From Verrucomicrobiales bacterium (GTDB lineage: Bacteria; Verrucomicrobiota; Verrucomicrobiia; Limisphaerales; F1-80-MAGS106): a DNA stretch of 6,646 nucleotides. The notes under the pieces are model-generated. The model was not told where the DNA came from. It made no database searches and was given only the letters and a program-made list of their open reading frames with translations. Location of the stretch: assembly GCA_947487925.1 (NCBI GenBank), contig CANLCA010000164.1:1-6646 (forward strand). The letters are read 5' to 3'. The position numbers and the translations under genes are program-made. This document shows, piece after piece, positions 1 to 5,908 of this stretch (the stretch's first letter is position 1; each line of letters opens with the position of its first letter).

Positions 1-2
1 CA

Positions 3-89
3 GGGGACGGAGGGATGTTACGTTCGGGCGAACAGACATTCATGCTTGATGATCTCCAGCATCCACTCGGTCCGAGCCAAGGAACATGA
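3..89 (+). CDS. Possible 3' end of an unidentified upstream gene (partial)
   Basis: This frame is open from the left edge and stops at TGA 87-89, one base before the ATG of the next small reading frame. Its 28 visible residues contain short peptides such as GDGGML and FMLDDLQHPLG. They read like ordinary coding sequence but match no family I know. A second plus frame is also open from base 1 and runs into the 40-residue ORF that ends at 213, so that frame may be the real gene tail instead. Only one of the two can be right across bases 1-89, and the visible part is too short to decide. Confidence 0.22.
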   Translation, partial: GDGGMLRSGEQTFMLDDLQHPLGPSQGT

Positions 90-90
90 A

Positions 91-213
91 ATGGCCTTTT
101 TCAAAGCACTCTTCAAACAAAAGCAGGAATATACCATCACCGACGAGCTCCTCTTGCTTCTTCCCAAGGATGAAGTGAACAAGCTCACACCCATCCTTGA
201 TGAATCCAACTAG
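91..213 (+). CDS. Small hypothetical protein, 40 aa (or C-terminus of a partial gene)
   Basis: I do not recognise this protein. The frame starts at ATG 91, seven bases after an AAGGA Shine-Dalgarno-like sequence at 79-83, and ends at TAG 211-213. It encodes a charged, probably helical peptide that begins MAFFKALFKQKQEY, has a run of five leucines in the middle, and ends in the acidic tail LDESN. Codon use resembles that of the larger genes in the window. The same frame is open back to base 1, with another ATG at 49 that lacks a ribosome site, so this could equally be the C-terminal end of a longer gene cut by the window edge. Antisense frames over the same bases are also open but have no comparable ribosome site. 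It converges with the minus-strand gene that ends at 481. Confidence 0.38.
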   Translation: MAFFKALFKQKQEYTITDELLLLLPKDEVNKLTPILDESN

Positions 214-480
214 TGGGAGGCTCGCAGGCACCGGGTTCGAATATCAGATCGCACACCTCTCGAAAATTCAGCATCATAACACCCTATTCGTGCCGGTAAA
301 AATGGTTTTAGGTTGAACTCTCCATTGTTGATTCCAGAATTCCCCTGAAAGTTTGAAGTCCGATCCTTGAGTGTTGCTTTTGAAATAGGAGCAGAATGAG
401 AGTGACAAAGAGACAGCGGGAATGAGCATGAAGAAGGAGTGCCCACGACCTCCAAGGGCCTCATTCGATGGCCGTGGACA
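214..480. other. Convergent intergenic region, nothing recognised
   Basis: This 267-base gap separates the plus-strand frame ending at 213 from the minus-strand gene ending at 481. It is more AT-rich than the genes around it. A terminator would be expected between convergent genes, but I found no GC-rich stem followed by a T run. The best inverted repeat is TAAAA-ATGG-TTTTA at 297-310, which is too weak to call. An 84-residue open frame on the minus strand (210-464) has a serine- and cysteine-rich composition with no family resemblance, and I do not count it as a gene. Confidence 0.5.
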
Positions 481-1461
481 TCAAGGCGGGTAGACGGATC
501 CTAATTCGAGAAGAAGCTTCTCGAGTTGCTCGTAATAGGCCTTATCGCCCAACTCGGTTTTCTTGTCACGGATTTGGAACACTTCCCATTCCAGAGCATC
601 CCGCTTCTGCCTGGTTTCGGGTGTCAGGGCTCGGTCTCTGGCATTTGCCGCTAGGTGGATTTGGTGGGCCCGAAGTCCATCCAGAGTGGTTCCGTCCACG
701 GCTTTCTTCACTGGGCGGATGCCTCGAAACCACTCGGCAGGGGTACCTTTACCGTCGCCGTTGTCATCGATTAATGCGTGCTCGGTCAGCATTCGACCGT
801 CTGATTTGTAAAACTCCGAAACTCGATAAGTCGCGGACAGGAACGCTTCCAGCAACGAGACCTGGCCATCGTGATCGAGATCCGAATCAAGATCATTGAT
901 CGCCGCGGCCACGGCCGTTCCAAAGCGTGCATAGTTCTGTTCATACCCGCTCTTGGTCGCTGTGACGACCACGCGGTTTGTCGCGCTCAGCGCCGTCAAA
1001 AAAGCCCCGCTGGCGGAGGCGCAGTGCACCACCACAACCGGTCTTGTGAATTCCCGAAAATCCGAAGCAAGTTGGGAAGCGCTCAGATCGGGACCTGCCA
1101 GATTAAATTTGGCGTCCTTGCCGTCGAAGGTCCCGTGCCCAATCAGGATGAGCCAAAGGGGCGTCAGCCCATCGTGTTGCTGTGCTGCCAGCGCTCGATG
1201 GAATCGGTCCAGTTGCGATTCGGCTGGAACAGCGTCGGGCTTTTCGTCCACCTGAGCCGGGATTACGAGGGTGCGCGCACCGCCCTTCCGCGCGGTTTCC
1301 TCCCACTTTTCAGTGCTGCCACTGAAGTTTTCACGCAACGCCTCCTCGCCCACGACCCCGGAAAGCACGATGACATCCGCGGTCACAGCCGCCTGAGCCT
1401 CAGCGCTGTGAGCCCTGGAAACGAACCACACCACACAGAAGTATAGGAGAATCAGCCTCAC
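481..1461 (-). CDS. Secreted caspase/legumain-fold cysteine peptidase-like protein with two EF-hand loops
   Basis: This is a 326-residue exported protein of the caspase-like (clan CD) fold, closest in motif layout to family C13. From the GTG at 1461 the N-terminus is a typical signal peptide: one arginine, a hydrophobic core (LILLYFCVVWFV), and a likely cut after AHSA near residue 20. The strand-loop LWLILIGHG places the probable catalytic His at 109, and VVVVHCASASG places the probable nucleophile Cys at 147. This matches the His-then-Cys order of the clan. Residues 194-205 form a complete 12-position EF-hand loop (D194, D196, D198, G199, E205), and residues 232-243 form a second (D232, N234, D236, G237, E243), so calcium binding is likely. 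Residues about 260-323 are charged and helical, possibly a coiled coil. GTG 1461 overlaps the upstream stop by four bases and follows GGGGAGGG. An ATG at 1491 (10 residues longer) and more distal starts have poorer sites. Substrate and proteolytic activity are unproven. Confidence 0.8.
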   Translation of the reverse strand: MRLILLYFCVVWFVSRAHSAEAQAAVTADVIVLSGVVGEEALRENFSGSTEKWEETARKGGARTLVIPAQVDEKPDAVPAESQLDRFHRALAAQQHDGLTPLWLILIGHGTFDGKDAKFNLAGPDLSASQLASDFREFTRPVVVVHCASASGAFLTALSATNRVVVTATKSGYEQNYARFGTAVAAAINDLDSDLDHDGQVSLLEAFLSATYRVSEFYKSDGRMLTEHALIDDNGDGKGTPAEWFRGIRPVKKAVDGTTLDGLRAHQIHLAANARDRALTPETRQKRDALEWEVFQIRDKKTELGDKAYYEQLEKLLLELGSVYPP

Positions 1462-3848
1462 ACCAGCCCTCCCCGGCGTCGGATTCCCCATTCCGCCCCA
1501 AAACAAATTATGGCCAGCAACAACCAGATCGATCGATGCCAGATTGGATAACTTGACGATTCCTGGATCGGCGATGCGCGAGTGGCCAATGTCGGAACAA
1601 AAGCCTCCAATTCCTCGAGCTTCACCACTCGCCCGCCGGTGGCCCTGGCGATGTCCTGCAACAAGGTCACATTCGGTTTGACGGAGGCGAACTCGTCGGC
1701 AGCCGGCTCGGACACCCAACCGGTCTCGGCAATCCCCACCGCCTTGCCAAGACCATCGGTAACAGTCGTTTTTGCCGAAAAGGCGCCCGGTTTTGCACTC
1801 CAGAAATTACCCTGATAAGAACCCGATTCCTCTGAGGAAGCGTCTCCAACCAGCACTGTGGATTCAGTGGAGGGAGCGCCCACGCGCTGGATGGTCATGC
1901 TGACCTGAGCATCCTCCATGGCCTCGAAGTCTGGCTTTCGGGCACGGACCAAAAGATCAACGGAACGGCTGGCGTCGCCCGGCCTGGGAACGACCGACAA
2001 GTCCACCTCCTTGAGCGTGTCCGCCACAAGCCACCTCACCAATTGCCGCCAAACCTTGTCCATGTCCTTGTGCGAAGCCTCGTCGCGCATTCCCCATCGC
2101 CACAGGTCACCAATCATCATCGAGGCCACACGTCCGTGCCCGTAGTGTTGCACGGCCAGAGCAGGCCATTGGCGCCCGCCCGCTTTCACTTCCGCCATCA
2201 GGCTCGCCCCGGGCTTCAACCCGCGGACCGTGTTCAGGACGCGAAAGGGTGGCATAGCCTCAATCCTGTCACTCTCCGCACGCTCCATTTCTCGAAGCCG
2301 GACCCAAGGCTGCAGCCAGCCCTCCTTGCTGAGCCCCCACTTGTACTCCGCACCCGCGCCTCCGGCGACTCCTGGGACATCGGAGCCTTCATCGATGTAA
2401 ACCGGCAGCATAGCCGCCAGAGGGCTCTTCCCATAATGGCCCTCTCGGAAAGACTCCTGACCCCCCAACATCGCAAAACCACCCCCACGCTCCGAAACAA
2501 AACGCACCATCAGGTTCATCTGCTCCTGTGTAAAGAATTCGGATTCCACATCGTCCAGCACGATGGCGTGGTAAGGAAAGAGTTCTTCGGCCGTTTTCGG
2601 AAACCCCGCCCGCAACTCGTTTTCATCCCGGGTATCCAACCGGATCAGAACCGGTTGATCATACCGTTGTGTCTCGTCCTCCACGCCTCCAAAACCCCGG
2701 AACAAAGGGTTTGACCGTTCTCCCGCGCGCCCTTTGAAATCAAACTTGGGCTCCCTCTTGGCCACGCGAATCAAGCCTGCCATGGTCACTTGATCATCCT
2801 CTTTCAAGGCGCGCCGAAAGAATTTATATTCCCAGTTGGGTCGCCCACCCACGTAAAGAACCCGATAAGTCTCCGAAGGCCGATGGACCGGCACAATCCT
2901 CTCGTTGTTGACTTGCGTCGCCTCTCCCGAATCGCCCGTGGGCGCCGCCGCGCTCAACTCCTGTTTGGAGAGCGCTTTCACTCGGTAAAACCCGAGGCCG
3001 CTCTTGCGGGGCTTGAATTGAAAACGAAACGCTATCGGCCCCTCCGCGGCACCCGCCACCTGCGAGAGCTGGGCGATCATCTTCTCCCCTTTGCCTGCCT
3101 CAGCAGCTCCTATTTCCCAGAGTTGCGCGACGACCTCACGGCCGCCGTAACCCACGGCCGTCACCTCCGCCTGCACTGTCACTGGTGCATCCTCGAACTC
3201 GGTCTCCCGGACAGAAACCGCCTTCACCGCGATATCCAAGGGCGCTTGGTCGCTCCCCAACATCACAGGGTAGACGGGCGGCAGCCCGGCGATGGTCTTG
3301 AGCCCAAGAGGCAGATCTGTGGCATTGCCATCCGTGAACAGCAGGATCCCGGCGAGTGGTCTCCCCCGATAGCGCTCCCCAACTTCCCGGAGCCCGGACA
3401 GAAGCGAGGAGCTTTCCCCCGCATACTTCAATCCCTCAAAGCCTGCCAACTCGCGAACCTGTGAATCGATGGCGTAGCGACGCACTTGGAAATCCTTCTC
3501 GAGCTCTCCCGGCCACCGAACCCCGGGGTGTGTCAAGGCGTCCGTCATCAATTCAGCCCGGCTTTTCGTGGCACCCCTGTCCCTAATGGACAGACTCGCG
3601 CTCGTATCCACGAGCAATCCAATGTAGTTGGCGCCTGGTCGAACCCTCAAATGAACCCAGTGGGGATCCAACAAACAAATCGAGATCAAGGCAACCCCCC
3701 CCAGTTTGAGCACGAATGCCCAAACTCTCTCAGCCCGGGTCAGTGAATGAGGGCGGTAACTTAAATACAGGAGGGCCGCTGCGGCCGCGAGCATCGCAAG
3801 CACCAGCCAAAGCCAATCACGCCCCATCAATGTGATCGAACAAAACAT
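1458..3848 (-). CDS. Membrane protein with VWA and class I glutamine-amidotransferase-like domains
   Basis: This 796-residue protein (counted from ATG 3848) is probably anchored in the inner membrane. Two hydrophobic helices lie near residues 12-31 and 43-61, and a third near 773-789 before a basic tail (RRRGG). Between them comes a VWA domain with the metal-site motif DTSAS (D81, S83, S85) and the later LLFTDGN (D173). A region of beta-sandwich-like composition follows, and then an amidotransferase-like domain around 325-610 that contains AIVLDD and GGGFAMLGGQESF (about 455-466). No cysteine sits at the expected nucleophile position in that motif, so this domain is probably non-catalytic. 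The layout matches large VWA/GATase-like proteins found in Planctomycetes and Verrucomicrobia, often near MoxR/BatA-type genes; none of those is visible here. ATG 3848 follows GGGAAG with a 7-base spacer. GTG 3869 and ATG 3827 (starting MGRDWLW) are alternatives. Its stop overlaps the start of the caspase-fold gene. Confidence 0.82.
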   Translation of the reverse strand: MFCSITLMGRDWLWLVLAMLAAAAALLYLSYRPHSLTRAERVWAFVLKLGGVALISICLLDPHWVHLRVRPGANYIGLLVDTSASLSIRDRGATKSRAELMTDALTHPGVRWPGELEKDFQVRRYAIDSQVRELAGFEGLKYAGESSSLLSGLREVGERYRGRPLAGILLFTDGNATDLPLGLKTIAGLPPVYPVMLGSDQAPLDIAVKAVSVRETEFEDAPVTVQAEVTAVGYGGREVVAQLWEIGAAEAGKGEKMIAQLSQVAGAAEGPIAFRFQFKPRKSGLGFYRVKALSKQELSAAAPTGDSGEATQVNNERIVPVHRPSETYRVLYVGGRPNWEYKFFRRALKEDDQVTMAGLIRVAKREPKFDFKGRAGERSNPLFRGFGGVEDETQRYDQPVLIRLDTRDENELRAGFPKTAEELFPYHAIVLDDVESEFFTQEQMNLMVRFVSERGGGFAMLGGQESFREGHYGKSPLAAMLPVYIDEGSDVPGVAGGAGAEYKWGLSKEGWLQPWVRLREMERAESDRIEAMPPFRVLNTVRGLKPGASLMAEVKAGGRQWPALAVQHYGHGRVASMMIGDLWRWGMRDEASHKDMDKVWRQLVRWLVADTLKEVDLSVVPRPGDASRSVDLLVRARKPDFEAMEDAQVSMTIQRVGAPSTESTVLVGDASSEESGSYQGNFWSAKPGAFSAKTTVTDGLGKAVGIAETGWVSEPAADEFASVKPNVTLLQDIARATGGRVVKLEELEAFVPTLATRASPIQESSSYPIWHRSIWLLLAIICFGAEWGIRRRGGLV
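1467..1474 (-). promoter_or_regulatory. Shine-Dalgarno sequence for the caspase-fold gene
   Basis: Read on the minus strand this is GGGGAGGG, followed by six bases and then GTG at 1461-1459. It lies inside the last codons of the upstream VWA gene. It is the clearest ribosome site in the window and it decides the start of the downstream gene. The arrangement, with a GTGA stop/start overlap, is the usual signature of translational coupling. Confidence 0.65.
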
Positions 3849-3928
3849 CGTCGAACTTCCCGAGCACACTGGCAGTCCCCCAAACCCAACGCGATCTAAA
3901 ACAGCTCGAGCTCCGTAAAAAAGTCAGA

Positions 3929-4480
3929 TCAACCCTCCAGATTCTTAAAGATATGCCTGTAAAACTCCGGATGACTCTCCCAAGTCTGTGCGGTGATAAC
4001 CCTGCCATCCACCACGCTCGGCTCGTCCACCCACTCCGCACCGCCTGCCTCCGCCTCCCATCGAACATTCCGATAACAGGTGACCCGGCACCCCTTCACC
4101 ACCCCCGCGGCGATCAAGACTTGGATCCCGTGGCAAATCGCCAACAGCCACTTGTTCTGCGCACGAAATCCCTGCACCAGCTTGATCAGCTTCGAGTCGT
4201 GCCTCAGGAATTCAGGAGCCCGCCCCCCAATCAACATCAGGCCCTCGTACTCTTTTACTCGGACTTGAGAAAAAGTCAGATGGCTCTGAATAAAATACCC
4301 GGGCTTCTCAATGTAGGTGTTCCACCCAGGAGCAAAATCGTGGATCACACCGTTCAACAGTTTCTTCTGTGTGGAGGCAATCCTGGGTTCCCAACCTGCC
4401 TCGAGAAATCGATGATAGGCATAAAGGATTTCGTAGGATTCTCCCGCGTCGTCCGTGACGATTAATAGTTTTTTAGCCAT
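3929..4480 (-). CDS. DJ-1/PfpI family protein
   Basis: This is a complete 183-residue single-domain protein of the DJ-1/PfpI superfamily, the usual size for the family. It begins with strand MAKKLLIVTDD. The segment GESYEILYAYHRF aligns with the conserved glutamate region of PfpI, placing the partner Glu at 14. GGRAPEFLR lies at 85-93, and the nucleophile elbow AICHG has Cys116 followed by His117. All three expected catalytic-site residues are therefore present. Members have been described as intracellular peptidases, glyoxalases/deglycases, chaperones or stress-response proteins; which applies here is unknown, and no signal peptide is seen, so it is probably cytoplasmic. ATG 4480 has no clear Shine-Dalgarno sequence (CTTCATC precedes it). 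The gene lies 97 bases after the amidase stop and about 80 bases before the VWA gene start, on the same strand. Confidence 0.9.
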   Translation of the reverse strand: MAKKLLIVTDDAGESYEILYAYHRFLEAGWEPRIASTQKKLLNGVIHDFAPGWNTYIEKPGYFIQSHLTFSQVRVKEYEGLMLIGGRAPEFLRHDSKLIKLVQGFRAQNKWLLAICHGIQVLIAAGVVKGCRVTCYRNVRWEAEAGGAEWVDEPSVVDGRVITAQTWESHPEFYRHIFKNLEG

Positions 4481-4577
4481 GATGAAGAAACAGGTTAACT
4501 TTCCGCCATATATAACAGAGCCACCTCGCCACGTCGCGCATTTCTTTGCCCCTGGCCGCGGCCATCAGCCTGCGACC
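4481..4577 (-). other. Intergenic gap between the amidase and DJ-1 genes
   Basis: The gap is 97 bases. On the minus strand it contains TATATA at 4513-4508, which could be a -10 box for the DJ-1 gene, but I see no matching -35 element. A perfect 12-base palindrome, TGGCCGCGGCCA, lies at 4553-4564 just after the amidase stop. It has no T run after it, so it is not a clear terminator. Whether transcription starts afresh here cannot be decided. Confidence 0.25.
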
Positions 4578-5621
4578 CTAGTGTGAACGCTGAAACCGCC
4601 GCGCTTCGCCGATGACCTTGTCCCACTGAAAGGCTGGTCCCGGGTCTACCTTGTTGCTCTGGATGTGGTAATGGCCAATCAGACCTCTGTAGCCCGCCAG
4701 CTGCTCATCGGTGAGCTTTCCAGAGATTAATTGCCCATGGCTGTCCCGAGGATAATCGCAACGGATTTTTGGGAACACCTGACAAAGAGTCGCAACCAAC
4801 TTGCCCAAAGCGGCGTATTGCTCCGGTGTCAGATCATACTGGCTCAAAAGCTGCCCTTGCACCATTCCGGTCACAGGTTCACGCCTCGCTGGCCGCGCCA
4901 CGAAATTCGGCGTTCGCACGCCTGAATCCCCAATCCTCGACGGCACAACAATCCGGGGCCAACCGGTGGCATCCATTTGATACCACTCGTCCAGCGGCCC
5001 CGCATTCCCGGGCTGAAATGCCCCGATGTTGGCAATCTCAACCCCGATACTGCGAGTGTTGGACGTGGTTGCGTGCCACGCGCGTTCTTTGAGATCCAGT
5101 GTCTGATAGAGGGTGCCGTCGAGATCGAGCAAGAAATGAACGCTCAACCCGCGGTGATCATGCAACACGTTGAAGCATTGCTTGCTGGTCCCCGAAGCGT
5201 CAAAATGCAACACAAATTGATCGACGGTTTCTCGCAGCGAAGCCAAGTCCCACCCACCCCCACGAAACCGTTCCGTCTGCTCCTGCGTGAGCCCTTCGCG
5301 CCGCAATCCATAACGGTTGGGCGTCGTCAATGCCGACACAGAACCGCGCGTCGTCTCCCAAGAAGACTTTTCGAGGGCCGCAAATCGCCTCTCCACACGA
5401 TAGGCGTCGTAGCCTCCCGGGTCCATCCATGTCACAACCCTCGTCCCCGTGTGGAACAGATTCCCCGCCACAACGATCTCGTCCCCCCCTCTTTTGAGAG
5501 CCGTTCCAGGCTTTGAAAAACGTGCGCACCCTGAAGCCGCGCAGAAAACCATCACCAAGGCCGCGGAAATAAGCCGACCCGGTCGAATCTTGACGCCAAC
5601 GCAGTTGAGTAATACCGGCAT
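4578..5621 (-). CDS. N-acetylmuramoyl-L-alanine amidase (Amidase_2/AmpD-like), probable lipoprotein
   Basis: This protein should cut the amide bond between N-acetylmuramic acid and L-alanine in peptidoglycan, using zinc. Counted from ATG 5621 it has 347 residues. The N-terminus has a basic stretch (KIRPGR), a hydrophobic core (LISAALVMVFCA) and a lipobox-like ASGC with Cys32, suggesting a lipoprotein in the periplasm. The catalytic domain starts near QFVLHFDASG (zinc ligand H139), continues with RAWHATTSN (H183) and IGVEIANIG (E195), and closes with GHYHIQSNKVDPGPAFQW, which gives H317, K324 and the likely ligand D326. These match the AmpD/PGRP pattern. About 120 residues lie between E195 and H317, more than in compact AmpD enzymes. 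Residues about 45-130 form an extra N-terminal region containing WMDPGGYDAYRVERRF. The start is uncertain: ATG 5696 has a better ribosome site (AAGGAAG at 5707-5701) but would put 25 extra residues, not signal-like, before the signal sequence. Confidence 0.85.
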   Translation of the reverse strand: MPVLLNCVGVKIRPGRLISAALVMVFCAASGCARFSKPGTALKRGGDEIVVAGNLFHTGTRVVTWMDPGGYDAYRVERRFAALEKSSWETTRGSVSALTTPNRYGLRREGLTQEQTERFRGGGWDLASLRETVDQFVLHFDASGTSKQCFNVLHDHRGLSVHFLLDLDGTLYQTLDLKERAWHATTSNTRSIGVEIANIGAFQPGNAGPLDEWYQMDATGWPRIVVPSRIGDSGVRTPNFVARPARREPVTGMVQGQLLSQYDLTPEQYAALGKLVATLCQVFPKIRCDYPRDSHGQLISGKLTDEQLAGYRGLIGHYHIQSNKVDPGPAFQWDKVIGEARRFQRSH

Positions 5622-5908
5622 AAGCCATTCTGGAGAGGAACACCACGGCACGCAAGCCGTTGATCTGAGATCAAACGTTCGGCGCCCCTCTACCATGTCA
5701 CTTCCTTGGGGAGCCACACGACTTCTCACGCACTGTTCGCACCGCCGGATCCCCCCATTATCTGAGGGCCTCGTTCCTGACCATCAGAACTCCGCAGCCC
5801 TAAACTTCTTAGAATGCGCCCGGAGCATTTCCGTGCCCGATGTCGTCAAGTGCATCCGGCTTGCCAACGGCGATTCCATAGACTACCAACAACAAAAGTT
5901 TCTATCAC
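5622..5908. other. Divergent intergenic region (promoters expected)
   Basis: This 287-base region separates the minus-strand amidase from the plus-strand TPR gene, so it should hold promoters for both. On the plus strand, TAGAAT at 5810-5815 resembles a -10 box about 94 bases before the TPR start, but no good -35 element lies 16-18 bases upstream of it. The palindrome at 5660-5674 is the only strong symmetry seen. Open frames across this region are shadows without family resemblance. Part of it (to 5696) would become coding if the longer amidase start is used. Confidence 0.4.
5660..5674. promoter_or_regulatory. Palindrome TTGATCTGAGATCAA, possible operator
   Basis: This is a perfect inverted repeat with 7-base arms (TTGATCT and AGATCAA) around a single central G. 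It lies 39-53 bases upstream of the preferred amidase start at 5621 and within the divergent region that also serves the TPR gene. Its size and symmetry fit a dimeric repressor site. No second copy was noticed nearby. If the amidase actually starts at 5696, the palindrome would be inside its coding sequence and this call would weaken. Confidence 0.22.

Noticed and set aside
22..33. GTTCGGGCGAAC inverted repeat as a regulator site
   Set aside because: The arms are five bases, it lies in probable coding sequence, and its orientation is the reverse of the Gram-positive LexA box.
40..231. 63-residue minus-strand open frames over the left edge (40-231 and 18-209)
   Set aside because: They are antisense to the plus-strand frame with the AAGGA site and show no ribosome site or recognisable domain of their own.
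231..245. GGGTTCGAAT, which resembles a tRNA T-loop
   Set aside because: The flanking bases CCGGG and ATCAG do not pair as a T stem, and no anticodon or acceptor arm is found nearby.
297..310. TAAAA-ATGG-TTTTA inverted repeat as a terminator
   Set aside because: The stem is five AT pairs only, too weak for an intrinsic terminator.
210..464. 84-residue minus-strand open frame
   Set aside because: Composition is not protein-like, there is no family resemblance, and it lies downstream of the caspase-fold stop in a convergent gap.
1491..1719. Upstream starts of the caspase-fold gene at 1719 and 1491
   Set aside because: The extra residues are encoded inside the VWA gene. Those from 1719 are not signal-like, and GTG 1461 has the better ribosome site and the four-base overlap.
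2043..3464. Long plus-strand open frames of 223 and 224 residues (2043-2714 and 2790-3464)
   Set aside because: They lie antisense to the VWA/GATase-like gene. Their translations are rich in Arg, His and Pro with no domain, as expected from GC-rich opposite-strand shadows.
3903..3912. AGCTCGAGCT palindrome between the DJ-1 and VWA genes
   Set aside because: It is only 10 bases long with no supporting promoter element.
4553..4564. TGGCCGCGGCCA palindrome after the amidase stop
   Set aside because: There is no loop and no T run, and such palindromes are common by chance in GC-rich DNA.
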